The notes beneath the pieces were generated by a model. That model was given only the letters and a program-made list of their open reading frames with translations, did no database searches and was not told where the DNA came from. Below, one piece after another: positions 8,467 to 15,609 of a DNA stretch of 59,403 nt (position 1 is the first letter of the stretch; each line of letters starts with the position of its first letter). Source of the DNA: Rhodospirillaceae bacterium. Its GTDB lineage: Bacteria > Pseudomonadota > Alphaproteobacteria > Rhodospirillales > Casp-alpha2. Where the stretch lies: NCBI GenBank assembly GCA_018665815.1, contig JABJBP010000012.1, positions 1 through 59,403 of the forward strand, in the 5' to 3' direction. Made by a program: the position numbers and the translations under genes.

Positions 8467-9240
8467 TTAAGCTGTCGCGCGAAGCGCTTTACTGATCTTC
8501 TTGATCTGATCCTCGACGGAAATATCGATGATTGACGTGATTTCCAGATTGCGGTCCTCATAGGCATTGAGGCCGGGGTGGGCTGCTTCCCAATCGGCGA
8601 CGACCTTGTCACGGCGATGCAACAGCGCCTCAATTTGCGGGCGGAACAGTTGCACCATGGCAGTGATCCAGATGTTCACCGGCCAGCTCGGCAACGCCAC
8701 GTCAATCTCGAACCGGTCGATCATGGAAATCACATCATCTGCCGTGTACCAGATCTCACCAGTGACCCAGCGGTTGGTCGAAAACAGCCGGATTGGAAAA
8801 CCCGCCCAGTTCATGGAAATCCCGACAAAATGCGTTAGGGCGTCGTTGGCGCCTTCGGGCGCCTCATAATCGGCGAGCGCCGCAGGCTTAACCGATCCCG
8901 GCATGCCTTTTGGGCGCAAGAATGTATGGAAGTGACCGTGTTCCACGCCCCATTTGTTAGCCCGCTTTTCGGGCGGGTGGGCATGGTAATAGTGCTGCGA
9001 ATGGCTGTCCCAATCATAAACATCGCCATCAGGGTAATGGTCCCACTCATAGAAATCGACCGGGCCCTTGATCACTTCGCCGACGATATTGGCGTCGCTC
9101 TTTTGCAAGACGCGGTAACACTCAAGCACCCGCATGGCAGCTTCGTTCATATGATCCAGGCGCTCGGGCGCGAGACCGGCCAATTCAACCGTGTCTAACT
9201 TCATGGCGGCCAAGCCAGATTGGATTTTGGATTTCGTCAT
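8467..9240 (-). CDS. Conserved protein of unknown function (resembles DUF6969 family)
   Basis: A 257-residue soluble protein with no signal peptide or membrane segment. It is rich in Trp, His, Asp and Tyr, with striking clusters such as FYEWDHYPDGDVYDWDSHSQ, YYHAHPPEK and EHGHFHTFLR, which look like a metal-binding or active-site region, then ISMNWAGFPIRLFSTNRWVT and an all-helical C-terminal half. From memory it matches the kind of sequence now called DUF6969; I could not check this. It is convergent with the CoA-transferase operon, so a functional link is not implied by co-transcription. I do not assign a function. Confidence 0.75.
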   Translation of the reverse strand: MTKSKIQSGLAAMKLDTVELAGLAPERLDHMNEAAMRVLECYRVLQKSDANIVGEVIKGPVDFYEWDHYPDGDVYDWDSHSQHYYHAHPPEKRANKWGVEHGHFHTFLRPKGMPGSVKPAALADYEAPEGANDALTHFVGISMNWAGFPIRLFSTNRWVTGEIWYTADDVISMIDRFEIDVALPSWPVNIWITAMVQLFRPQIEALLHRRDKVVADWEAAHPGLNAYEDRNLEITSIIDISVEDQIKKISKALRATA

Positions 9241-9358
9241 GGTCTGGTCAATATACGCAAATCATTGGGCCGAGAACAATTCATCAACTCAAGAAAACGC
9301 CGCGGACCGAACTTGGCCCGCGACGCTGACATTTCTTAAAGAACAATCACACGCGTGA

Positions 9359-9855
9359 TTAGTTGCTCTTTTTCTTGGCGGCGCAAGGATTGCACGGATT
9401 GCATTTATTCTTGGCTTTGCAGGGGCCGCAAGAAGCCAATTCGATGATTTCACTCTTGGTGTCCAGGCTGGCGGCCTGCGCATCGGGAATCGGTAGGTCA
9501 GGCGTGCCGTGCCGTCTTTCATCTCAGTTACATAGAGCCTCAGCGGTGCCTCAATTCCGGACGCGACCGATGCCTTCAGCATGCGCACGGCAAAGCGCGG
9601 GTGATAAATCATGATGACGTTGTTGGCGGGAATGGTCACGCCGATAGCCTTGGCGCCGCAATTCGCACAGGCGTGCGCGACGATGCCCATTTTGTTGGCG
9701 CCGATCGCCGATTTTAGTTTCTTCACATAGGTGCCAAAGGGCGTGCCGGTCTCAACGGTTTTCATCCCGGAATAGGGCGCGGCAACTTCGGCTTCGGCCA
9801 CACCGGATGCAGCGAGTATCCCGAATAATAGTAGTGCGGAAAAAATCATGCGCAT
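9359..9855 (-). CDS. Exported DUF302 protein with Cys-rich C-terminal tail (frameshifted)
   Basis: The start at 9855 follows a clear ribosome site (AAGGAGA) and opens a signal peptide (MRMIFSALLLFGILAASG, cleaved near AEA). A DUF302 domain follows (YSGMKTVETGTPFGTYVKKL; IMIYHPRFAVRMLKASVASG; APLRLYVTEMKDGTARLTYR). Just after LTYR, near 9490-9493, the frame changes: the family's ending continues in another frame as IPDAQAASLDTKSEIIELAS followed by a cysteine-rich tail with CGPCKAKNKCNPCNPC and a TAA at 9359. Restoring one lost base would join both parts. The unshifted frame runs on to 9289 with unlikely basic sequence. DUF302 proteins are periplasmic and poorly understood; the tail could bind metal or heme-related ligands (inference). 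Confidence 0.7.
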
Positions 9856-9986
9856 GGCGGTGTCTCCTTCGAACCGATGGATCATGTGACAAAACCATAG
9901 GTGCGCCCGGTGCAGGCGGCAAATGACGAGCCTGTGAACGCCGACCAAAGCCATCGGGTCGGAGCTGGGGGGAGGTCGGGTGGTGA

Positions 9987-10976
9987 TTAGGGTTGAAGGC
10001 GCACCGTGATGCCGTTTTCATTGGCGCCACGCCGGAACCGCAGGCTGAGGGCATCGCCGGGGCGGTGCAAATACAGCGCGGCGGCAACATCGGACGGACG
10101 GATCACCGGACGCCCGCCGATCTCAATGATCACATCACCGGCCTGTAAACCTTCAGCCAGGGCCGGACCATCGCGGGCGACCTTGACCACCTTGACGCCG
10201 GACAACCACCGCCGTTCATCGGCGCTCAACGGGCCGACCTGAAAACCGGCATGTCCGGCGATGACTTTGCCGTGGTCACGCAGATCCGTCATCACGCGCA
10301 TCACTAGATCCATGGACGCGGCGAAATTTACGCCAATATTGGCATCACTTTTTTTGGTGAAAATCGCCGAGACCAGACCGACAAGCCGGCCATCGGCATC
10401 AACCAGTGCGCCACCAGACCCGCCGGGATTCACGGCCGCATCGGTTTGAATGAAATCCTCAACCGGATTGAAGCCGGCGTTGGTCCGCCCCGATGCTGAA
10501 ACCACCCCGCAGGTGACGCTAAGACCGAGGCCGAATTGATTGCCAATGGCACAAACCTTTTCGCCAAGCCCTGGTGGCGCCGCCACCGACAGAACCGGAA
10601 ATTCAGACGGCGCCTTCAATAGCGCCAAGTCACTTTTAGGATCGCGGCCGATAATCTTGACGGCGATCAGCCGGCCGTCGCCCAAGCGAATATCAACGGA
10701 TTTGGCAGCGCCCAGAACGTGCGCGTTGGTTGCCAGATACCCGCCGGGCAAGACCGCGACGGCCGTGCCCTCGGGCGCTTCGCGGCCCCGATTCGATTGC
10801 TGGCCCGAATTTTGGCCCGGCCACGCCGGCAGCACCGCGACCACGGACTGCATGGTGCGCGCCGTCAACATGTCGGCGCCGGCAGGGTGAGGCGTCATAA
10901 GAAGCAGGCCGAGCAGGCCTATGTGCATAAGCGTTATACAAAATCGTCGCGACCGCGGGGGGTTCCTCAAAGCCAT
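9987..10976 (-). CDS. Periplasmic trypsin-like serine protease with C-terminal PDZ domain (HtrA/Deg family)
   Basis: Starting at ATG 10976, the 329-residue protein opens with a signal peptide (hydrophobic core MHIGLLGLLLM, cleaved near AGA). The catalytic triad of the HtrA fold is visible: His86 in TNAHVLG, Asp116 in DPKSDLALL and Ser187 in NPGGSGGALV. A PDZ domain covers roughly residues 245-325 (AGFQVGPLS; ARDGPALAEGLQAGDVIIEI). HtrA-type proteins degrade or hold misfolded envelope proteins. It is shorter than DegP (one PDZ, short linker), like DegS. An upstream in-frame ATG at 11087 is rejected because it would overlap the divergent desulfhydrase gene. The promoter pair must lie in the 60 bp before it. 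Confidence 0.88.
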   Translation of the reverse strand: MALRNPPRSRRFCITLMHIGLLGLLLMTPHPAGADMLTARTMQSVVAVLPAWPGQNSGQQSNRGREAPEGTAVAVLPGGYLATNAHVLGAAKSVDIRLGDGRLIAVKIIGRDPKSDLALLKAPSEFPVLSVAAPPGLGEKVCAIGNQFGLGLSVTCGVVSASGRTNAGFNPVEDFIQTDAAVNPGGSGGALVDADGRLVGLVSAIFTKKSDANIGVNFAASMDLVMRVMTDLRDHGKVIAGHAGFQVGPLSADERRWLSGVKVVKVARDGPALAEGLQAGDVIIEIGGRPVIRPSDVAAALYLHRPGDALSLRFRRGANENGITVRLQP

Positions 10977-11036
10977 GGGGCTGAGTATAAAGGAGCACTG
11001 GCCCCGCAGGCGAGCCCTAAACCAGGAGAGAAAGCC

Positions 11037-12056
11037 GTGTCGCCAACAGATTTCCGTCAGCGCTTCGCGCGCGTCACCCTTGCCCACGCCCCAACGCCAC
11101 TAGAGTTCATGCCGAATTTTACTGCCGCACTCGGTGGCCCGAATCTTTACGTGAAACGCGATGACTGTACCGGTCTCGCCATGGGCGGCAACAAAGCCCG
11201 GCAACTGGAATATTATCTGGGCGAAGCGAAGTCCCAGAACGCCGACACTGTAATCATCACCGGCGCTGTGCAATCGAACTTTGTCCGCCAGGCCGCCGCC
11301 GCGGCACGCAAACTCGGCATGGGTATCCACGTGCAGTTGGAAGACCGGGTCGAGGGCAAGGATGACCTCTACCGCACGTCTGGCAATGTCCTGTTGGATC
11401 ATCTTCTTGGCGCCACGGTACACAATTTCCCCGTCGGCGAGGACGAGGCGGCGGCCGACGCGGCGCTAGAAGACATCGCCGACCAGGTCCGGGCCGAGGG
11501 CGGACGGCCCTACGTGGTGCATTTGGGCATGGGTCATCCACCACTGGGATCATTGGGATATGTTGATTCGGCGCTTGAAACACTGGATCAAGCCGCCAAC
11601 CAAGGGCTGTCCCTTGATGCCGTGGTGCTGGCGTCAGGCAGTGCCGCGACCCATTCGGGGTTCCTGGTCGGCCTGCGCCACGGCGGCAGTGCCGTCCCGG
11701 TCTACGGCATTTGTGTGCGCCGCGACGCCGGCCAACAAGCACCGCGCGTCCTACGCCGCGTCCGCGAGGTCGAAGAGATGGTCGGTATCGCCAGCCCGAT
11801 CGCGGAATCCGACATTAAAGTTGACGATTCATGGCTGGCGCCTGGATACGGCCAGTTGAACCCTGATGTCACCGAAGCGCTTGAGATGACGGCGCACACC
11901 GAGGGGTTGCTGCTCGATCCCGTCTATACGGCAAAAACCATGGCCGGATTGATCGGATTGGTGCGCCGCGGCACTTTCGACGACAATGCCAACGTCCTGT
12001 TCCTGCATACCGGCGGTCAGCCGGCCTTGTTCGGTTATTCCCAGCTTCTGAGCTAA
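11037..12056 (+). CDS. D-cysteine desulfhydrase / ACC deaminase family PLP enzyme
   Basis: A 339-residue PLP-dependent enzyme of the tryptophan synthase beta-like fold. GTG at 11037 is chosen because it follows a good ribosome site (AGGAGAG) and opens MSPTDFRQRFARVTLAHAPT, the typical opening of the family. The internal-aldimine lysine is Lys53 in MGGNKARQLEYYL; ITGAVQSNFVRQAAAAARKL and VLASGSAATHSGFLVGL supply substrate and phosphate binding. Family members split D-cysteine to pyruvate, ammonia and sulfide, or deaminate 1-aminocyclopropane-1-carboxylate or L-cuneate-like substrates; the sequence alone does not decide between them. It diverges from the protease gene and is followed by a 150-bp gap. 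Confidence 0.85.
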   Translation: MSPTDFRQRFARVTLAHAPTPLEFMPNFTAALGGPNLYVKRDDCTGLAMGGNKARQLEYYLGEAKSQNADTVIITGAVQSNFVRQAAAAARKLGMGIHVQLEDRVEGKDDLYRTSGNVLLDHLLGATVHNFPVGEDEAAADAALEDIADQVRAEGGRPYVVHLGMGHPPLGSLGYVDSALETLDQAANQGLSLDAVVLASGSAATHSGFLVGLRHGGSAVPVYGICVRRDAGQQAPRVLRRVREVEEMVGIASPIAESDIKVDDSWLAPGYGQLNPDVTEALEMTAHTEGLLLDPVYTAKTMAGLIGLVRRGTFDDNANVLFLHTGGQPALFGYSQLLS

Positions 12057-12207
12057 AAAATCAGGTGTTCACCCGATTGTGTCGATTCAGGGATGACGAA
12101 CCCCCCTTAAGGCTCTACGCTGCCGCCAAAGGTCATGTGTGCTCAATGGGTTAGAGTGCGCAATGGCTAAAAGAAGATGACGTTGAACCAAAGGGACGGA
12201 TAAAAGG

Positions 12208-12480
12208 GTGGAATGCTATTCCAGTCGGTTTTTGCGTTGCTGTGAAGCGGCGCGATTGATTTCGCGGGGCCTGTTGGCATTGTGCGCGCTCGCCCTGCTG
12301 CCGATTGCTAGCTCAACTACGGTCATGGCCAAGGATAAGTTCGTGGCCCTTGGCACAGGCTCACCGAATGGTACCTATTTCCCCGTCGGCCGCGGCATAT
12401 GCGAATTGATCAACGACAGCCGGCTTGAGCACGGGGTGCGCTGCATCGCCTACAACACGGGCGGTTCCGTCTCCTTGGCG
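12208..12480 (+). pseudogene. TAXI-type TRAP transporter substrate-binding protein, N-terminal fragment
   Basis: The first about 90 codons are those of a TAXI-family solute receptor: signal peptide (LLALCALALLPIASS), then FVALGTGSPNGTYFPVGRGI and CIAYNTGGSV, which match the family's opening beta-alpha region. After GGSV (about 12478-12482) the similarity stops; the plus frame then only reads antisense of the neighbouring sensor-like gene and ends at 12555. A full receptor is about 320 residues, so roughly two thirds is missing. No TRAP membrane genes are nearby. This is a 5' gene remnant at a breakpoint. Confidence 0.75.
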
Positions 12481-13250
12481 TCGGTCAAGCCTTGTTCTTC
12501 GGCTTCGCGTAACACTGCCAGAACTTTGTGGGTTTTTTCCTGGAATGCCGCGTAATGTTTCTCTTCAGGGGTTTCCGCATTGGCCGCGTTCAACACTGGT
12601 TCTTCATTCGACAACAGGGAACTGAGCGAGGCCGTCATCCGCGAGAACGTCGTCGAAATCGGGCGGAAAAATACATAGACACCAATAAACGCCAGGACGC
12701 AGGCAATACCGAAAACAATCAGGACGGTACGTGCCAGTGACTGAAACATGGCCTCAATTTTGGTCTGCTGATAGGCCCGGGAATACCGAACGACAATGCC
12801 GCCGATGCGTTTGTTAAAACTGTTGATCAGCGCGATACCGACGCCAAAGGCTTCGGGCTCGTCAAATTGCCAGGTGTTTGAATCTTTACTTTCCGCGCCA
12901 TTTACCCAACTTTCCGGCACCTTCTTGCCGATGCCCTCGGCATCGGTGCCAAACAGACGGTTGCCGTCGGCGCCGGATATGGCGAACACCTCAACAGATC
13001 GAATTTGCTCATCGGCGGCTTTCACCCGATTGAGAATTTCCTGGGTGTTTTCAGTTTGAGATAATGGAATGCCAAGGTTCACACTACCTTCGATGGAATG
13101 CTTGATATCCAGCCCAACAACGATAAAGCGTGATTCGACGAGCTCACGCAACGTCGATTGGTATTTGTAGTAGTTGAGAAAATTCGTCACCACGACCGCG
13201 AAGGCCAGGATCACAATAATCGTCAGGCTGGTTTTTGTCGTCAGCTTCAT
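12480..13250 (-). CDS. Two-TM sensor-like protein with periplasmic domain and HAMP-like segment, 3' end probably lost
   Basis: From ATG at 13250 (MKLTTKTSL) the protein has a first membrane helix (SLTIIVILAFAVVVTNFLNY), a periplasmic domain of about 130 residues resembling a single Cache sensor (VFAISGADGNRLFGTDAEG; VVRYSRAY), a second helix (TVLIVFGIACVLAFIGVYVF) and a HAMP-like stretch beginning FFRPISTTFSRM. A charged helical tail follows (AAFQEKTHKVLAVLREAEEQ). Near 12480 the frame runs into sequence antisense to the TAXI remnant and stops at 12450, so the natural C-terminus, which could have held an output domain, is likely missing. Same orientation as, and directly after, the truncated SulP gene. 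Confidence 0.6.
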
Positions 13251-13275
13251 AATAAGACAGCCGTTCTTCCCCAAT

Positions 13276-14256
13276 CGGCCCCGCCAAACTGGCCGCCCGG
13301 GTCCGTCCACCGGCATCAAAATTTGCCACGCTTCGGGTCGGCGAGCCGCCGCCGGCCAAGCCACCGAAGAGCCCGGCCACGGCATTGCTCAGCCCTTGGC
13401 CGATCAATTCGCGGTTCGAATTGTGGCGGACATGACGATGCGCATCCATGGCGGTGGCGCTCAATAACGATTCAATTGACCCCAGCAACGCAATGACCAG
13501 CGCCGGGCCAACCACGCCCGCCGCCAGTAGATCAATATTGGGATCTTTTAGGGCGTCGGCGAAATTGAACAACTGATTGGGATAGGGAATGTTGCGAACA
13601 ATGGGGCCGATGACGCCTCCCATGTTCTCGGTCCCTTGAACGCGGGCTAGTAGGTAATAGGCACCGGTACCCACGGCCAGCGCCAGAATGGCGTCGCCAC
13701 CACGCCGCAGCCACATGCGCGCCAGCCACATGGCGCCAACGGTCACCGCGCAAATCAACAGGGCCTTCGGCCGAAGCGTAATGTGTTCGTTGAAGAATGT
13801 ATCGAGATCAAACCCGGCGACATCGATGAACAACGGCAATTGGGTGCTCATGATGATTATCGCCAGGCCGTTCATGAACCCCGCCGTCACGGGATGGGGG
13901 ATGAACTTGATGAGATTGCCGAACCGCAATAGCCCGAATAAAACCTGAAACAAGCCCGCCATCACCGCGCCCAAGATTACGGCCAAAGAACTTTTCGGCC
14001 CCGAAACTTGCAGAGGTGAGCCACCGAATACCGCGGCGACCAGGGTCACGAAGATCGCCGTGTTCAGGCCGGCCAGTGCCCCATAGGCCCCGAATCCGGG
14101 ACCCATGGGCGCAAAGGCGATAACGCCGCATGAGATCGCAACCGGCAGTGCAGTGATACCCGCCGACAGGCCCCCCGAGATATCGCCGCGCAAACAGTGA
14201 AGGCCGTACCCCTGCGTTGTCCCGGCGCCGTTCTTTTGCGGCGATCGTTCATTCAT
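13276..14256 (-). pseudogene. SulP family anion transporter, C-terminal half deleted
   Basis: About 325 residues match the N-terminal transport core of SulP proteins: DISGGLSAGITALPVAISCG near the start, several membrane helices, ISCGVIAFAPMGPG, PHPVTAGFMNGLAIIIMS, and the late-core LVIALLGSIESLLSATAMD and GGGSPTRSVANFDAGGRTR. After RTRAASLAG (about 13276) the sequence switches to an out-of-frame reading of the sensor-like gene. The last membrane helices and the cytoplasmic STAS domain are absent, about 150-250 residues, so the protein should not work as a transporter. Start taken at ATG 14256; GTG at 14262 is also possible. Confidence 0.75.
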
Positions 14257-14340
14257 AGGCACATCTTTTCATCGCAGCATCAACCGAGCAAGACGGAACC
14301 GCAAAAACACCGGGATTCACAACGGGTTATTCATTCCGCC

Positions 14341-14451
14341 CGGCCAAGGCCTCATAAGCTATTCGTTTCGCTCGGCCAAGGCCTCATAAGCTATTCGTTT
14401 CGCTCGGCCAAGGCCTCATAAGCTATTCGTTTCGCTCGGCCAAGGCCTCAT
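14341..14451. repeat. Four-copy tandem repeat, period 32 bp
   Basis: The core CGGCCAAGGCCTCAT occurs at 14341, 14373, 14405 and 14437, exactly 32 bases apart, with near-identical sequence between copies. The copy at 14437 is inside the M20 peptidase gene and, with its neighbour, includes the last codons and TAG stop; the others lie downstream of that stop on the minus strand. A more degenerate half-copy precedes 14341. The repeat thus looks like slippage copies of the gene's own 3' end. Each core contains a GGCC-AA-GGCC inverted repeat. Confidence 0.9.
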
Positions 14452-15595
14452 ACAGGCCTGCCAGCAGCCGAGCCCGGGGGACCAGGGACGAGACCTCTAG
14501 ATATTCCTGTTTGGTATGGATTCCATCGCCGCAAACCCCCAAGCCATCAAGCGTCGGAATCCCCAAGGCGCCAGTGAAATTCCCATCCGAACCGCCACCG
14601 TATTGGCCCTGACCGAGTTCCAGGCCGACAGTACTGGCGACACGGCGGGCAATCTCATAGAGGTCCTGGGTCGCTTCATTGAACTTAAACAGCGGCCTGA
14701 CGGGGCCGGCCTCGACCTCAAGACGGATTTCTGGATCCGGTGATTTCAGTGCATTCATGCGGTTGGTGATTTCATCGAAGGCGGCCATGCTGGGCGCGAC
14801 GCAAAGCACCTCGGCTTCGCATTGCGCTGGCACCACGTTGACGAAGGTACCGCCATGGACAGTGCCGACACGGTACGTGGTTTCCTTGTCTATATCGGTA
14901 AAATCTTCGATTTCATCGATCAACTGGGCCATGGCGCGGATCGCGCTACGGCCCGGGCCGACGGCGCGCCCGGCATGCGCCGGACGCCCATATGTTCTGA
15001 TTTTATAACGCAGGAACGCGTGCCGCCCGGTGACGAAATTATCAGACTTGCCGGGCTCGGGCACCAACACATAACGGCACTTGCGGGCTTCCGCCTCAAT
15101 CAGTGTGCGGCTGGTAGGGCTGCCGATTTCTTCATCAGGAATGAACAAAAACGTCAGCGCCATGTTGAGCCGGCCGCGCGCACCGATCACCTTAGCCAAG
15201 GCGTGCTGGGCCAAATACATACCGCCTTTCATATCCAGCACACCGGGGCCGTAAAGCCGGTCCGCGTCGCGATGCACCGGTAGGGCGCCGTCCGTCGTGC
15301 CGACAAGATGCACGGTGTCCAGGTGGCCCAGGACCATGATTCCAGGCCCGTCGCCCCAATCGAAGTGCGCTTTCAGTGCGTCCCCACGCCCATCCTGCCC
15401 AGGCATTCGGGTAGTTTCGGCGCCCAGGTCGCGCATCGTTGTCTCGGCGAGGTCCATCATTCGATTGACGGCAGCGGCGTCGAAACTGGGGCTTTCGATG
15501 CGCGCCCACTCAGCGATCCCCGCGGCGATTTCCTCGGCGTCAAAATCATAGACATTGAAGTCAGGGGCGGCGAAGTCGCGGTCGTCGGTAATCAT
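14423..15595 (-). CDS. M20 family metallopeptidase (ArgE/DapE/CPG2-like)
   Basis: A 390-residue zinc amidohydrolase. Metal ligands are visible: His in VLGHLDTVH, the bridging Asp in GPGVLDMKGGMYL, the catalytic Glu pair in FIPDEEIGSPTS, the ligand in VPEPGKSDNF, and a C-terminal His in GDGIHTKQEYLE. A lid/dimerisation domain occupies the middle (RPAHAGRAVGPGRSAI). It resembles glutamate carboxypeptidase and acetylornithine deacetylase; the substrate is not determined. Its last codons and TAG are duplicated in the 32-bp tandem repeats downstream. The start lies 14 bp after the end of glnD on the same strand, so the two may be co-transcribed. Confidence 0.88.
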   Translation of the reverse strand: MITDDRDFAAPDFNVYDFDAEEIAAGIAEWARIESPSFDAAAVNRMMDLAETTMRDLGAETTRMPGQDGRGDALKAHFDWGDGPGIMVLGHLDTVHLVGTTDGALPVHRDADRLYGPGVLDMKGGMYLAQHALAKVIGARGRLNMALTFLFIPDEEIGSPTSRTLIEAEARKCRYVLVPEPGKSDNFVTGRHAFLRYKIRTYGRPAHAGRAVGPGRSAIRAMAQLIDEIEDFTDIDKETTYRVGTVHGGTFVNVVPAQCEAEVLCVAPSMAAFDEITNRMNALKSPDPEIRLEVEAGPVRPLFKFNEATQDLYEIARRVASTVGLELGQGQYGGGSDGNFTGALGIPTLDGLGVCGDGIHTKQEYLEVSSLVPRARLLAGLYEALAERNE

Positions 15596-15609
15596 CTCAT
15601 TCTGCCCGG

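Noticed and set aside
14341-14451. CRISPR array
   Set aside because: The 32-bp units are head-to-tail with no unique spacers, and there are no cas genes.
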